This document shows, in pieces, positions 29,639-40,702 of a stretch of DNA of 64,000 nucleotides (positions within the stretch are counted from its first letter, which is position 1; the number at the start of each line of letters is the position of its first letter). The DNA is from Phorcus lineatus (Eukaryota; Mollusca; Gastropoda; Trochida; Trochidae). The notes under the pieces were generated by a model. That model saw only the letters and a list, made by a program, of their open reading frames with translations. It did no database searches and was not told the origin of the DNA. Where the stretch lies: NCBI GenBank assembly GCA_921293015.1, contig OV121091.1:9081755-9145754 (forward strand), read 5' to 3'. The translations under genes were made by a program, and so were the position numbers.

Positions 29639-31575
29639 CACGTTTCTATTTCACACACTGATTAGAGTTATCCTTCTTGCTTGGTAGGGGCGCTATCGTC
29701 GGCCGCCATTGAGGTGCTGATTGACGGCTTGTTCATACTATGACGACGCGCACACACAAGGGGAAAACGTTAGAAAATAATTAAATAACAATGGGATATG
29801 GCCTAAAAATTGTACTAAATCCAATAACATTTTCAATTTCAACAATAACAACTTGGGTTGAATTTGAAATAGACGACAAATGTCCTGAAATAAATGTCAT
29901 AATAAGAAAAAGACCTCTACAGCCAATAACAATTTTATTTTAGGCTATATTATACTTAACAAAGTTTGAAATCCAAGACAATACCTTTATACTTGGATTC
30001 GATATTTTATAAATGTTGAAAAACGTGGAACTTGAAGTAAAAAAAACACATTTTAAAAAACTATTACACAATACGTAAGCCTTATAAGGAAAAGAGAAAT
30101 TAAATACTTACCAAAGCCGTGTGTGTATGATTTTAAGTGGTTTAGAATATAAAAGTTCGGAAAATGATAGTCTTTTTTTTCTGAATAGTATTGAGTGCTT
30201 GAGGTTTGATTTAATCTTTTAAAATATCATGAAAACAGACTGGTTTGGTAAAAGTAATTATAACGTTAACCGGGTGTATGTCATTAACATATTAGGGCTA
30301 TAAGGTAACGAAAATTTGTTTTATTTCAAGTTTTCTACATCTAATCTAGGTACGGGTCAACGTTACATCGAATCATACTAAATTGGAAAATTTCAGTATT
30401 TAACTCCGAAACAAGCAATCCAAAAAGTAGGAAACACATCGGGCCGTAGCCCATATTTCTGGAATTGCAGAAAGTAATATGCTGTCTATAGATCAGTCGA
30501 GTTTTAATCATTTTTATTCAAGTTTATTTAAAAACATTCCGTGGTTGACATGAATCAAATGTCATACTTGGAGTTAATTAGAAATTTTAATTAGAAATAC
30601 ATAGAATATGGGAGATAACTTATTTGCGCCTAATAAATCTAACAATTAGCTTTTCGTACGTGTGTGATGAATCATAGACAATGTTTGTATCAGTGAGAGT
30701 CATATCATATAAATAAAACACAATTAAATGCGTTATGTGAATATGTAAGTACTCTATACGAAGTTATTAATGTTTCCCGTTCCCCTTTGCCTATGATTTC
30801 AAAAACTTTTATATCGTTGATTGATTATGTACATATATATCTGTAAAAATAGTTTTTAAACAGGTAATTTTAATCAGATAATTACATATAAATCATGTTC
30901 TTCAAGCTAAAATGAGTTCAAACCGCAAAGTTTTCCAATAATCAAAAAGGAACGTAGGCCTACGTAGTTCAAGAAAATTATTTATGCTTTACTAATTCAA
31001 TATTTAAGTTCATGGCAAAACCATTCGCATTTGAGTAGCACGGTTCGGTAGATGATAGTGGAAAAATTAAAACCTGTTTCAATCTATTTCCCGTATTTCA
31101 GCGTTTTTAAAAAAAAATGTCTACATTTCATAGCCTGCTCAATTAGAATATTTAAATGCGGGCGATATTTAACGATTTTCTTGAATTAGTGACATTGATT
31201 ATGTTAATCAAATATATTGAATAAAGACAAACGAAACAATGTTTTCTTACATGTTGCGTGAAAAATTAATGAATATGATATAATTTATTCAGTTATGATT
31301 TTTATTCATCGCTGACATAGTGTCGTTTTATAATTACTGACATAATTCTTAATTTATATTTTCATTTTATTTACTATACATATTGAACAATAATTTAAGT
31401 TAGGATACCGTTGGGTTTTCATCTAAAACGTCAGTGAGATGTGATAAAGCGTTCGGTTTTACGTCGCACCTACACACTGACGTCAGACGGTTTGACGTTT
31501 TCTTCAGCACCTTAATGGCGGACGGTCACGTGACCCCAAGATGGCGGCGCCCATGAAGTTGCGAATAGAAACATG
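29639..31575. mobile_element. 1.94 kb TIR element inserted in the 36 bp array
   Basis: Bounded by TATA on both sides (29,635-29,638 and 31,576-31,579); removing it with one TATA restores ...GTGAGTACTATACATACAA exactly. The ends are CACGTTTCTATT (left) and AATAGAAACATG (right), imperfect inverted repeats, and a subterminal block CCGCCATTGAGGTGCTGA (29,703-29,720) pairs with TCAGCACCTTAATGGCGG (31,504-31,521). Interior AT-rich, no frame of any length, so non-autonomous. TATA could be a 4 bp duplication, or TA or ATA, because the target is itself repetitive; the superfamily is therefore open (CAC ends with a 4 bp duplication would suit a Chapaev-type element). Confidence 0.7.
31478..31548 (+). 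promoter_or_regulatory. Promoter-like motif cluster in the right end of the TIR element
   Basis: Within 71 bp: TGACGTCA (CRE palindrome, 31,478-31,485), GGTCACGTGACC (E-box palindrome, 31,524-31,535), and AAGATGGCGGC (YY1-like, 31,538-31,548). The left end has GGCCGCCATTGAG, the reversed GCC-rich motif. These are sequence matches only. Confidence 0.4.
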
Positions 31576-31727
31576 TATACATACAATAACGTTTGATGTG
31601 ACAGTGAGTACTATACATTCAATAACGTTTGATGAGGCCGTGAGTACTATACATCCAGCCATGTTTTATTTGACCAAGAGTGCTGTACATACAACCAGGT
31701 TTGATGTCACTCTATACAGTGTTGGTT
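31576..31727 (+). repeat. 36 bp minisatellite, block 4
   Basis: About four units in the same orientation, ending in CACTCTATAC where a LINE 3' fragment starts. Confidence 0.88.
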
Positions 31728-32150
31728 TGGCTCTCTGTCATTGACAAAAAGAAAGAAATTAAACACGATGATCACACAAGGAGAAAAAATTTCTAATCGT
31801 ACCTTTGAGAGATTAGATGAACATCATGAAAAACAGGCTCGAAATTTAGCGTCAAAAATTTTAAGTTACCGTTCACATGAATTGCATGAATGTTTTTAAC
31901 TTTTACCATCCGGTCGTCAGTATAATGTGCCGACGTGCAAAAGCAAACGCTATAAAATGTCATTTGTGCCCTTGTCGATTTCAATTCTTAATCATCACTA
32001 TCACACTATTTGTTCACTTGTAAATATTTTTATATTTCATTTGTATTTATTTGTATATATGTTTTGTATTTATTTATGTTATTATATATTTAAATGTAAC
32101 ACAAATTCCTTAACGGGCAATAAAGAATCATTTTATCTTATCTTATCTTA
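31728..32150 (+). mobile_element. LINE 3' fragment (family E)
   Basis: Reads SLTKRKKLNTMITQGEKISN, ERLDEHHEKQARNLASKILS, LLPSGRQYNVPTCKSKRYKM and SFVPLSISILN, the last ~85 residues of a LINE ORF2 C-terminus (the LPSGRRYR.P.C..nRykNSFvPlsI.lLN type), with one stop. It is followed by an AT-rich 3' UTR and a GCAATAAAGAATCATTTTATC end with three TTATC tandem copies. It separates blocks 4 and 5 of the 36 bp array. Confidence 0.75.
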
Positions 32151-32250
32151 CTTGGAGTACAATACATACAACCATATTTGCTGTGACCTTCAGTACTATA
32201 CATACAATAACGTTTGATGTGAACATGAGTCCTATACATACAACCCTGTT
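32151..32250 (+). repeat. 36 bp minisatellite, block 5
   Basis: Two to three units after the LINE tail, ending the array at about 32,250. Confidence 0.8.
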
Positions 32251-32420
32251 GTATCTGGGATTAAATTGTTTTCAACATATTGAGCAATCATGGGCATCTC
32301 ATGATATAAATAGTCATAACATTTAATACAGATTGACCACTAACAACTTTTAGTTATCAATCTGAGTGTATAGATTTATGTACAGAAATGTGTGTCAAAG
32401 TAAAGATGTGCGCGTTTGTA

Positions 32421-32454
<34 letters not shown>

Positions 32455-33158
32455 AGTGTGTGTGAGAGTGTGCGTGAGTGCGTGCGTGCGCGTAATGTGT
32501 GTGTGTGTGTGTGTTTGTGTGTGAGGGAGAGAGAGCGATTTAATTTTAAAATCTTATTTGGATATCATATCTTGTTATCTCCTGTTATCTATGATGAATA
32601 TATACCCCAAAGTCATGCAGCAATGAATATAACTTTAAACTTGTCTCACCACGTGTAACTCACATTTGGTAGAATACTTCATAAGATGAATCCTTTAACA
32701 TTTGAATCATGTTAGATATCAAGTGAAGCAAAGATTTATGTAATTATGCCCTTTACAGTTTCTTTTGAAGTATGAAAATAACCACTTTACTTGAAATCGT
32801 GTGATTGGGTAAAAAAAGGTATAACATATGCATTCAGCAATGGATCGATAAACACTATCGGGTTGCTACCCCCTGTTTCCACAACAAATAAATGTGTGAC
32901 AAAACGAACAAAAGGTATTTGAGGACAGAGAGGCAAAGTCTTGTAAATATGAAAAATATTCCTTTGTTGTCGCGACCGACACTCAATGACCTGACAAAGG
33001 CTCTCGAATATGGTGTATTTTTATCCTTATTTCATCTAAAATAAACAATAGCGCAATAATGTCGGTTGAGAGTCAAACCTTTTCCGAAGTGCCCATAAAA
33101 CCAGTATACTTCAATTTTCTGTTTTGTGCAATCAGACATGAGACAAAAAGACGGAGAA
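32251..33158. other. Unassigned AT-rich stretch around (TG)n
   Basis: Nothing recognised apart from the (TG)n tract at 32,418-32,535. Confidence 0.3.
32418..32535. repeat. (TG)n microsatellite, interrupted
   Basis: Runs of TG at 32,420-32,478 and 32,496-32,522 with CG/AG interruptions, followed by a short GAGAGA run. Confidence 0.93.
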
Positions 33159-33159
33159 G

Positions 33160-33796
33160 GTGGTTTGATATTCGGGTGGTTTGGAAGATGAAGTGAGTCG
33201 CTTATTTACGGTTGGTTTGTAAGATAGAAAATGTGGTGGACAAGTGGTTTTGGAAGATGGAGTTAGTGTTAAATTGCTCGAGTGAGTGTGAAAATGGAAT
33301 GAGTGGTTCGATGTCCAGGTGTTTGGAAGATGAAATTAGTGGTACGGTGATCGGATGGTTTTGAAGATTGAATGTGTGGTATGATGTTTGGGTGGACGAT
33401 TAAATGTGTGAAAAGGAGTTTGGATGGTTTGAGAAATGGAATGAGTGATACGGTGTTTTGGTGGTTTAGAAGATGGAATTAGCGATAGGGTGATCATGTG
33501 TTTTAGACATTGAATGACAGATATGGTGATCAGGTGGTTTAAAAGATTGAATGAGTGATATGGTGATAGGGTGGGTTAGAAGATGGACTGAGTGATATGG
33601 TAACCGGGTGGTTTAGAAAATGGAATGAACGATGTGGTGATCCGGTGGTTTGGAAGATTGAATGAGAGAAATGGTGATCAGGTTTTTAGAAGATAGAATG
33701 AATGATCGGATGGTTTAGAAGATTGAATGTGTAGTTGGGCAGGGTGGTGATTGGGATGGAATGAGTGCTATGGTGTTTGGGTGGTTTGAAAGATTG
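33160..33796 (+). repeat. 37 bp minisatellite, left block
   Basis: Diverged units of GTGGTTTAGAAGATGGAATG plus AGTGATATGGTGATCGG. It continues on the other side of the LINE insertion at 34,347. Confidence 0.88.
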
Positions 33797-33809
33797 AATG
33801 AGTGATATG

Positions 33810-34346
33810 TTTTATTGTTTTTTATATTTCACTTTTCATCATACAAAGAGATATCGACACATGAAAATTAGTAATACATATGTATGGTGATCGTCCAGTA
33901 GACCAGCATTATAAAATCAACTAGCTGATTACACAAGTCAACATACAAGGACATTTTGCAAATGGAATATTGATAATAAACAAACATTTGTAAATTCGAA
34001 AGTGTACAGCGTATCAGGCATGAATCATCTTAGTTATATTCACTTAAAAGCATATGACATGAAGACTTAATTTTTAAAAAGCGTGTTAAGCTATAATTCA
34101 TGCTGGCGTTGTATTTATCTATAATGTATGTATTTTCGATATAATTTTTTGATATAGGAGATGTGTGGCTGTTTCTTTGCTAATCTCGATTTGAAAATAT
34201 TATATTTTCTGATGATTATGATACGATTTAAATACATCGTTTCTTTTTTCTGGGTATCCAAATAATATTTTCTTCTCATCAAAGTGGAGGAGAGTGCCCG
34301 TTTTATGTTGAATCCAATTAGTCAATTTATTCCAGATTATTTTGAC
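33810..34346 (-). mobile_element. LINE B-type 3' fragment, antisense, 13 bp TSD
   Basis: Flanked by AATGAGTGATATG at 33,797-33,809 and 34,347-34,359, a clean 13 bp target-site duplication inside the 37 bp array. On the minus strand it reads VKIIWNKLTNWIQHKTG, then HFDEKKILFGYPEKRNDVF, matching the C-terminal region of the LINE at 43.78-44.62 kb (IWNKFKKWLEDVTG ... ICFGYPEKRNRIL). The T-rich left end (TTTTATTGTTTTTTAT) is its poly(A)-like 3' end. Length 537 bp, strongly 5'-truncated. Confidence 0.9.
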
Positions 34347-34565
34347 AATGAGTGATATGGTGATACGGAGGTTTAGAAGTTGGAATGAGTGATATGGTGA
34401 TCAGGTGGTTTAAAAGATGGAAAGAGCGATATGGTGATCAGGTGGTTTAGAAGATGGAAAGAGCGATATGGTGATCAGGCGGTTTAGAAGATGGAAAGAG
34501 CGATATGGTGATTAGGTGGTTTAGAAGATGGAAAGAGCGATATGGTGATCAGATGGTTCGGGTTG
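34347..34565 (+). repeat. 37 bp minisatellite, right block
   Basis: Five to six units; four consecutive ones (GTGGTTTAGAAGATGGAAAG, AGCGATATGGTGATCAG) are almost identical, the youngest part of the array. Confidence 0.92.
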
Positions 34566-34689
34566 TCTTGAAGATTAAGTGATTTGAAAGGTGTTCGGTC
34601 GGTCTGGAAAATACAGTAAGGAGCTGTTATGTCTCGTGTGATTTGAAATATTTGCTCGGGTGTTTTTCTGAAAATGTGACAGTATAGAA

Positions 34690-34960
34690 AATCTCATATA
34701 TTTGGTTTTGTTCCTTTGAGACTTGCTTCCACTCCTCATGAAAGTCTCCAGCCTTAAGGTTCTTTAAATCTTTAACAATACGTGTGCAAATCTTGTCCAA
34801 AACATGCTAAATGGGGTTTCAATCTGGAAATAAAGAGAGGCATGAGAGCAACATGTTTCACGATGGTTCGAATTCTGCATGTTGTAACTGCTCAAAGTAG
34901 AAATATTTTAGGTACTCATATCGAAAGATATTTGTAGGTTGACCTATAAGAATTGCACGG
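34690..34960 (-). mobile_element. Tc1-type transposase C-terminal fossil (antisense)
   Basis: The minus strand reads LFPD*NPI*HVLDKICTRIV then KDLKNLKAGDFHEEWKQV. This fits SPDLNPIEHVWD...R..., the catalytic-Glu motif and following helices of a Tc1 transposase, with the Glu codon mutated to a stop. Upstream residues are uncertain. Unlike the two 1.5 kb copies it is old and belongs to a different subfamily. Confidence 0.5.
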
Positions 34961-37885
34961 CTAATTTCCATTTGTTTGCCAAGTCAGAAATAAGTTCTAG
35001 GTCACTGTTGAGTAATGTCTAAAAGCGAAACAGCCCTTCAATGACATAAAAAAGAGAATTATCATCTGTGAAAAAGTTTATTATTGCTTGCTATTTCATT
35101 TGTAGCTATAAGACATAAGAAAGGTCAAAGTACAGCTGAGTGTTGAAGAACACCAGCTGATAAGAGTTTGAGATTCTATTTATATAATCTATTTACAATC
35201 ATATAGATAGTTTCTATCGCTTAGATGATAACAAAACCAAAAGTTTATATATGAGTTATTTCTATATCTCAATTTACTTATTTTTACACTTGCCAAACAC
35301 GACCGAATGCGCTGATTTTTCACAGAAAAGGCGCTGATTTTTTACTTTCATCTAATCCCTTTGATAGACCATAATGCAGTTCAGTAACTATAATAATTTT
35401 GAGAGTCTGGACTCAATGTTAAATATGTACTTCAGCTACTATTTTGCTTAATTTTCTTCCCAACCAGGATTTGTTCCCCGCTCAGCGATAACAATAGTAT
35501 CAAGTTTCAAGTCGTATGCCCGCTTCGTCTTCCTTAATTCGGATTTTACTTTGTTCAAGAGCCTTTACACCGCGGTGTCAATCAAGGCTCTTGTTTCTTC
35601 CTTTCACACTTTGTATGGACGAAATATTTTCTTCGTTTATTGACGTAAATGTCAGTTAATTTATATCCAATCTCGACATCTTTTCACAACATCCTATATC
35701 GGGATCAATCTTTTACTGTAGGTCTAAACACGGCGGATACTATCGACAACAAGACAAGAGTCCGTAAAATCATATTCATTATTTCCTGGTAGAAGTTTTT
35801 TTTAAAAATTAACCGTAGCACAATTTGGGCAAATTAAATAAATAGCATTCAGACTTATAATGTGTTCCAAATTATCGCCCAAAGCATTGTCCTAGTTCCG
35901 TGAATATTATGGTTTCTTTTGCTATTGTTAGGATTGATCATATGTATTGAGCATTAAAAAGACCTACTATCAATGACGATATATAGCCGCTACTCATCCT
36001 TGTTGTTATAGCTATCTCTTCGAAGTGGTGAGTGAATCCCAGGTTTATATATGAAATCATTGTGCACGATAGGGCTTAACCAAGTCGCAGATAAGAAAAA
36101 ACAATCGTATCTACTATAGTCTACTACAAATATGCCCCTAGTAGGAATGTATAAATGAAGGATACTATAATGTGGGCCCGAATGAGGATATACGCACACC
36201 ACCACATCATATGATGAAGATATCATTAAGAGGTGACATCCACTTGAGCATAGGCTTACAACTATACAAAAGCATGTATGTATCTGACGAAACGATGACA
36301 AGTTTCCAAGCCGTTGAAAAAGAAACACGTTATAACTGCAATTCCATACTGATTAATATCACCACCCATCAATCTGTGTTTAACACATTTTACATGCATG
36401 TTGGGAGACTGTGGGCGGAGCTGCCAGTGTCTCACCAATTTCAGTAGCGATTTAAGTAGAAATAAATAGTGATACAAGTTGAAACATTTGTACCTGCTAT
36501 ATATGTGTACATGAATTTGATCTCTAGTAAAACTCTGCTCTGTCGCTATTTATTTGATTGCATTATATATGTCTACAGGAAACCACTTCAATTTTCAACT
36601 AACACTTGCCTTATCGTTTTGAACGTGTTTATGATACTGTTTACCATGGACATGATGGAAGGTTTAGTGCGTGTGAACACATGTCTTCTCCCTAACGGTG
36701 TTGATACAATAGTGGGGTGGAAGTCAACAAAGCCGCTAGCTGCGCGTCCACTGGCTCATACCAGTCATACCAGACTAATCGGGGAGTAGCTGCGTCCTGC
36801 TCGCTCGCCCTCCCGCCTTACCCGTCTTTCTTACATCAAGCCGCTCGTAAACAAAACTAAGCCTGTAATTACCTCCACACATTGTACTATTCCCCATTAG
36901 TTTGCTGAAATTATACAGGCGTAAAGAGTACGTTTGGACAGAAAAAACATCATCTAAGGTATCTTAACTAAGTCACTGATGAAAAATCTCGGATTTGCAA
37001 GCAGAAAGAGGGAGTGGCCAGGGGCAAATGAAGTTAAGATATCATATTGGAACTGTGTCTAAATCAGACGAGCTGGAAAATTGAAGGAGAATATTAAAGG
37101 GAAAGTATTCCCGCAGTCAATTTGCTGTGGCACGTACGTGTCTTAATTCAATAAATATATGTGCAGTGTGAAGTTATGGCAATTTTGTGCCAATTTATAA
37201 TAGTAGGATTTTTGGAGTTATAATTTGGTTCATTTTAATGTCAAATGTCACGAATATTTTCGTAGTGAGTTTTCAATCAAAACTCCTTTCAAATGGAGTA
37301 AGCCTGACATTTAAATAAATGTTTTTTTGTTTTTTTTTAAAATGTCATTACATTTCGACTAGACCATTTCACCTTAAATAATAATAGAATGAATGAAAGA
37401 GAGAAGTGTTGCTTTAGGTTGCTTTCTCTTCAATGGATAAAGCAAACGAATACTCACGTCTTCTTTCCACAGTTAAGAAACATTGTTTTCGACTTTTCCT
37501 GACCAATGAACCGTGTCCCAAACAGTCTAGCTGTGGAACCTTAAGGAGACTTCGATGTGTCCTAGCTGGTCTACCATATTTTATTTTTAGCATATCGTGA
37601 ATATCAAAAGCCGTTTCTGTTACTATATTATTACAAATTAAATAAATAAACATTGTTTGGTTTTGTCGAGGTATGAAGCAACTGTTCCAGAGATGATACT
37701 GAAAAGACATTTGCTGAATGCAATGTTTATCTTTATAAATTATCGGAGATTCAATAACAGAAGTGGTAAAGCCTTATGTGATTATCATGCATTTTATTTA
37801 AGATGGCGTTTCTAAAATTTGTAAATTGTATAGTTGTTTTAATTGACAAATTTGTCTTCGGCACTACAGAGGTTATTTCTACTTG
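34961..37885. other. Largely unassigned 2.9 kb
   Basis: No known family. Open frames at 36,172-36,447, 36,469-36,789 and, on the minus strand, 37,710-37,414 lack motifs; the last ends in a basic stretch (GHGSLVRKSRKQ) but I cannot place it. Short duplication GCGCTGATTTTT twice near 35,311 and 35,330, and CATACCAGTCATACCAGAC at about 36,758. Confidence 0.3.
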
Positions 37886-38375
37886 AGGTTATTTCTGTCT
37901 ACCTAATAAAGAAAAGGGTATCGACTATGTAGAAACATGTTTAAGGAGAATTCTCTGTGACAAGATAATACCGGACAACGCGTTCATCGTGATGATGGGA
38001 AATGTAAACACAAAGGCATGTATTCTTCAGGATGACATATTCCATCGCTTGAAGATATAACATATGCTGCTGATTCATTTCAAATTCGAAGGCATTGCAA
38101 CCATTGTTGTGATGAATTGTTATGGAATAGATTTTAGTGAACTATTCACTACTATGGGACTGCACATTCTGATTGGAAGAAGTGAAAGCGACCCAAAATG
38201 GGATTTTACATGCTACGTTGGAGGTGAAGCAAGTTTGGTAGATTATTGTTTTTGTTCATTTTCAATGTTTTATTTTGATATTGAATTCGAGGTAGTATCA
38301 AGGTGTGAATCAAATCACCTACCACTGCAACTGACAGTGAAAACACATTATGTAACCGTATCATGTAAACCGTAA
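37885..38375 (+). mobile_element. LINE endonuclease fragment (family A-like)
   Basis: C-terminal half of an AP-type LINE endonuclease, which would nick target DNA. Landmarks: NAFIVMMGNVNTKA (ancestral GDfNAR, catalytic Asp changed to Asn), MNCYGIDFSELF, LHILIGRSESDPKWDFTCYV, ASLVDYCFCS and CESNHLPLQL (ancestral SDHfPl, with the Asp changed to Asn). The first piece is closed by a stop at about 38,058; the second frame is open 38,064-38,375. The order matches the intact-looking endonuclease at 47.4-48.1 kb. Confidence 0.75.
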
Positions 38376-38464
38376 TCTATTATGGAAACTCAGATGTGAA
38401 ATAAAGCTGTAATAAACAATAACCAGGTATCTATGAAATTTAATGATTACACAATACAACAGGT

Positions 38465-39060
38465 AAGGATGATATGTTTTGAACATATTTTATTCAGTTG
38501 AATAGGAATTGGTTATCAAGCCATGTGGCTTTTATCAATACCTCTCCCAAAGTACATTTTCAAAACGTTCCATGAGTATATTAAGAAATCAACAATATAC
38601 AAGTATATCAAACATATTTAAGACAATGGTGAGCAGATGTAAAGGTAATGAATACTACTACCTCTGGCAGTAAAAAGCATGATGAAGTTGGACTTAATTG
38701 TGTTTAGAATTCTTAAATCTATATGAAGAACCTATGAAGAAATAAACTGATGCCAGTATTTTCTGGTTTAAATCTGTATATCCCCGTTTAGTTTTCCGAA
38801 CAGTACTGTCTTTAAGTCATATCCCATTTTGTATAAAAACATTCAGTTCTCAGAAGTAGGTAATTTGGACAGATAAAAAAGTAATGGAATGCATCTTAAA
38901 TATTGTGACCACATGAACAGGCGGGTGTATTAGAAATATATCTCCTGTATTTGTCTTCATTTAGGTCGCTGGAGCCAATCCTAAGGCAACAATGTGTGAT
39001 TTGTAAGAGAAGGGGTCCAAATTTAAGATTTAAATGAGAATAATGGGATTATTAATTTTG
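38465..39060 (-). mobile_element. LINE D 3' fragment (antisense)
   Basis: The minus strand from about 39,012 reads HCCLRIGSSDLNEDKYRRYI, SNTPACSCGHN, DAFHYFFICPNYLLLRTE, the C-terminal knuckle of family D. The 3' UTR end (GAGAGGTATTGATAAAAGCC ... TTCAACTGAATAAAATATG) matches the 3' end of the 26.95-28.73 kb LINE, fixing family and orientation. Confidence 0.75.
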
Positions 39061-40028
39061 TATTAATTAATTTTTGCCGAGAGGTGGGATATTTTATATT
39101 GTCCGTAAGCATATTTCAACGCCGTGTTGTGTCTTGGATAAAGAATTTTGCAAAAAGTTTAGTTTTACATGGTCTGACTGATTTCTTAAATTATAATTTC
39201 TAGGCTAATTGTGATTTAAACTTATATTATTAAAATGATGGGATCGGCTAACAAGCAAAGCTATGCTAATGTTAATGCCTCTCCCTGTAAGTAAAAATGT
39301 AAAATATTGCTTCAATCCATCCTAAAACGTAATGTCTGATCAAAACTTTTGATCACGTCACCTGACGTCTGCTTAAATGTAAAAATGTTAAACGTAAATT
39401 GACGATCTTCATCTGTAAGAGGTGAAGTTGGGACTTATGCATGGGTTGTCACTGTCATATTTTTTGGTCAATATGTGAAAGTTTAGTTGTCTGTTGTCCA
39501 CCGAGCAATCCATTAGTTCTGATTTCAACTTTTTCATGTCATATACATGTACAAACATGTACACAAACAATACATTTCATTCATTTCATTCATTTCATTG
39601 AAAGATTTTACATCCCAACAATACAAGATGCAACATCTGACTGTTCGATTGCAGTTATTCTTCATTGTAGCAGATTGTCGTCTGACGTTTCGGTCTCCAG
39701 TCGTTCACCCTCACTCAGTTGTTGAATCATGGTCTCATCAAAACATTGTTCATTCTGAATCACGTCAATAAACTGAAAGGTATTCGGGTGGCAGGGTCCA
39801 AGATTCTTCAGATTGGTATGCCAACCCCTCCAGGGGATGTTATCAGCTAGCTCAAAATATTTTTCTGGGGGATAAGGGGATTAGGGCTGGGGTATGATAG
39901 TCTGTAGCTGAAAGGTGTTCACTTAATTAAAAGTTAGCTAAGTGAACTGTTTTTAATGAACGTCATGAATTTTTTAGGATGATGAGTAAACTTAGTTGAA
40001 TTATAATCAAATAAACAAGTTATATTGA
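39061..40028. other. Unassigned stretch
   Basis: Contains a short CATTTCATT repeat (39,576-39,600). No protein recognised. Confidence 0.3.
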
Positions 40029-40044
40029 TAAAAACAGTTAAGCG

Positions 40045-40491
40045 GTGGTTGATGGTGTTATGTTCTCTTTAGTGCATGCTCTGCTTCCTAATAAGAAGGA
40101 GTCCACCTACAATAAACTTTTCACTGTTTTACGCGAAGAACTTTTGCCCAATCGTTTGTCATCATATGTTTTTATGGACTTTGAAACTGCAGCAAGAAAC
40201 AGTGTGCAATCTGTGTTTCAAACAACGCTAGTGAAGGGCTGCTACTTTCACTACAGTCAGTGTCTGTGGCGCAAAGTCCAATCCCTTGGCCTTCAAAATC
40301 AGTACCAGTCTGATTCAGTTGTCCATAGATTTGTAAATAGAGTAGCCCCCCTTCCGCTTGTTCCAGCTGAATCAGTGGATGATATTTGGTTTGAGACATT
40401 AGAATCTGGAAGGTTAACCACTCCAAAACTGGAACCACTACAACAACGACGGTCCAAGAACAAGAAATCACGTCGAGGGGTGTCAAAGTAG
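40045..40491 (+). pseudogene. MULE transposase core
   Basis: A 148-residue frame typical of the DDE core of Mutator-like transposases: VDGVMFSLVHALLPNKKEST, then SSYVFMDFETAARNSVQSVF (second catalytic Asp in the DFE motif, about residue 47), VKGCYFHYSQCLWRKVQSLG (CxxH-type block), and APLPLVPAESVDDIW. The first catalytic Asp would lie upstream of 40,045 and is missing; an ACAG|T acceptor-like site just upstream may mean an intron. After about residue 125 it becomes Arg/Lys-rich and unlike the family. The known order ALPLVP...YFEDTYI links it to the scrap at 17.64-17.90 kb. Confidence 0.82.
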
Positions 40492-40492
40492 A

Positions 40493-40702
40493 TTGAACAA
40501 GCTTGTTCGCCCTTCACAGCAAAACATCTATAGACTACTGACTGTCCTGAAGAGAGAGCAGGCACTGACTGAAATAAGGATTCTGCAACTCAGTGCCAAT
40601 GGTATTCGTAGACCCAAGAAGAAAGCCTACCGTGAAATAGAACATCGACTCCAGGCACTGAAAGAGCAATTTCAAAATGGTCAAAGAGACATCATGCTTT
40701 AA
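40493..40702 (+). pseudogene. MULE transposase C-terminal part
   Basis: A 69-residue frame: NKLVRPSQQNIYRLLTVLKR, EQALTEIRILQLSANG and a basic helix RRPKKKAYREIEHRLQALKE. This corresponds to the C-terminal '..HPnIyk.l..Lk.eq' region of MULE proteins that follows the RTNN motif. About 80 residues, including YFEDTYI and RTNN, are absent between this and the core. Confidence 0.7.

Larger units (their letters stand above)
40029..40702 (+). mobile_element. Mutator-like transposase (MULE) fragment
   Basis: Two frames (40,045-40,491 and 40,493-40,702) that together cover the MULE catalytic core and the C-terminal part, with a block missing between them. It sits in otherwise unassigned DNA, and no terminal inverted repeats are visible, although a short hairpin element lies 0.5 kb further right. 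Confidence 0.8.

Noticed and set aside
34690-34960. A third copy of the 1.5 kb Tc1 family
   Set aside because: The protein is clearly a different, older Tc1 subfamily (NPI*HVLD, not SPIEHLWDELDRR), and the TIRs of the young family are absent.
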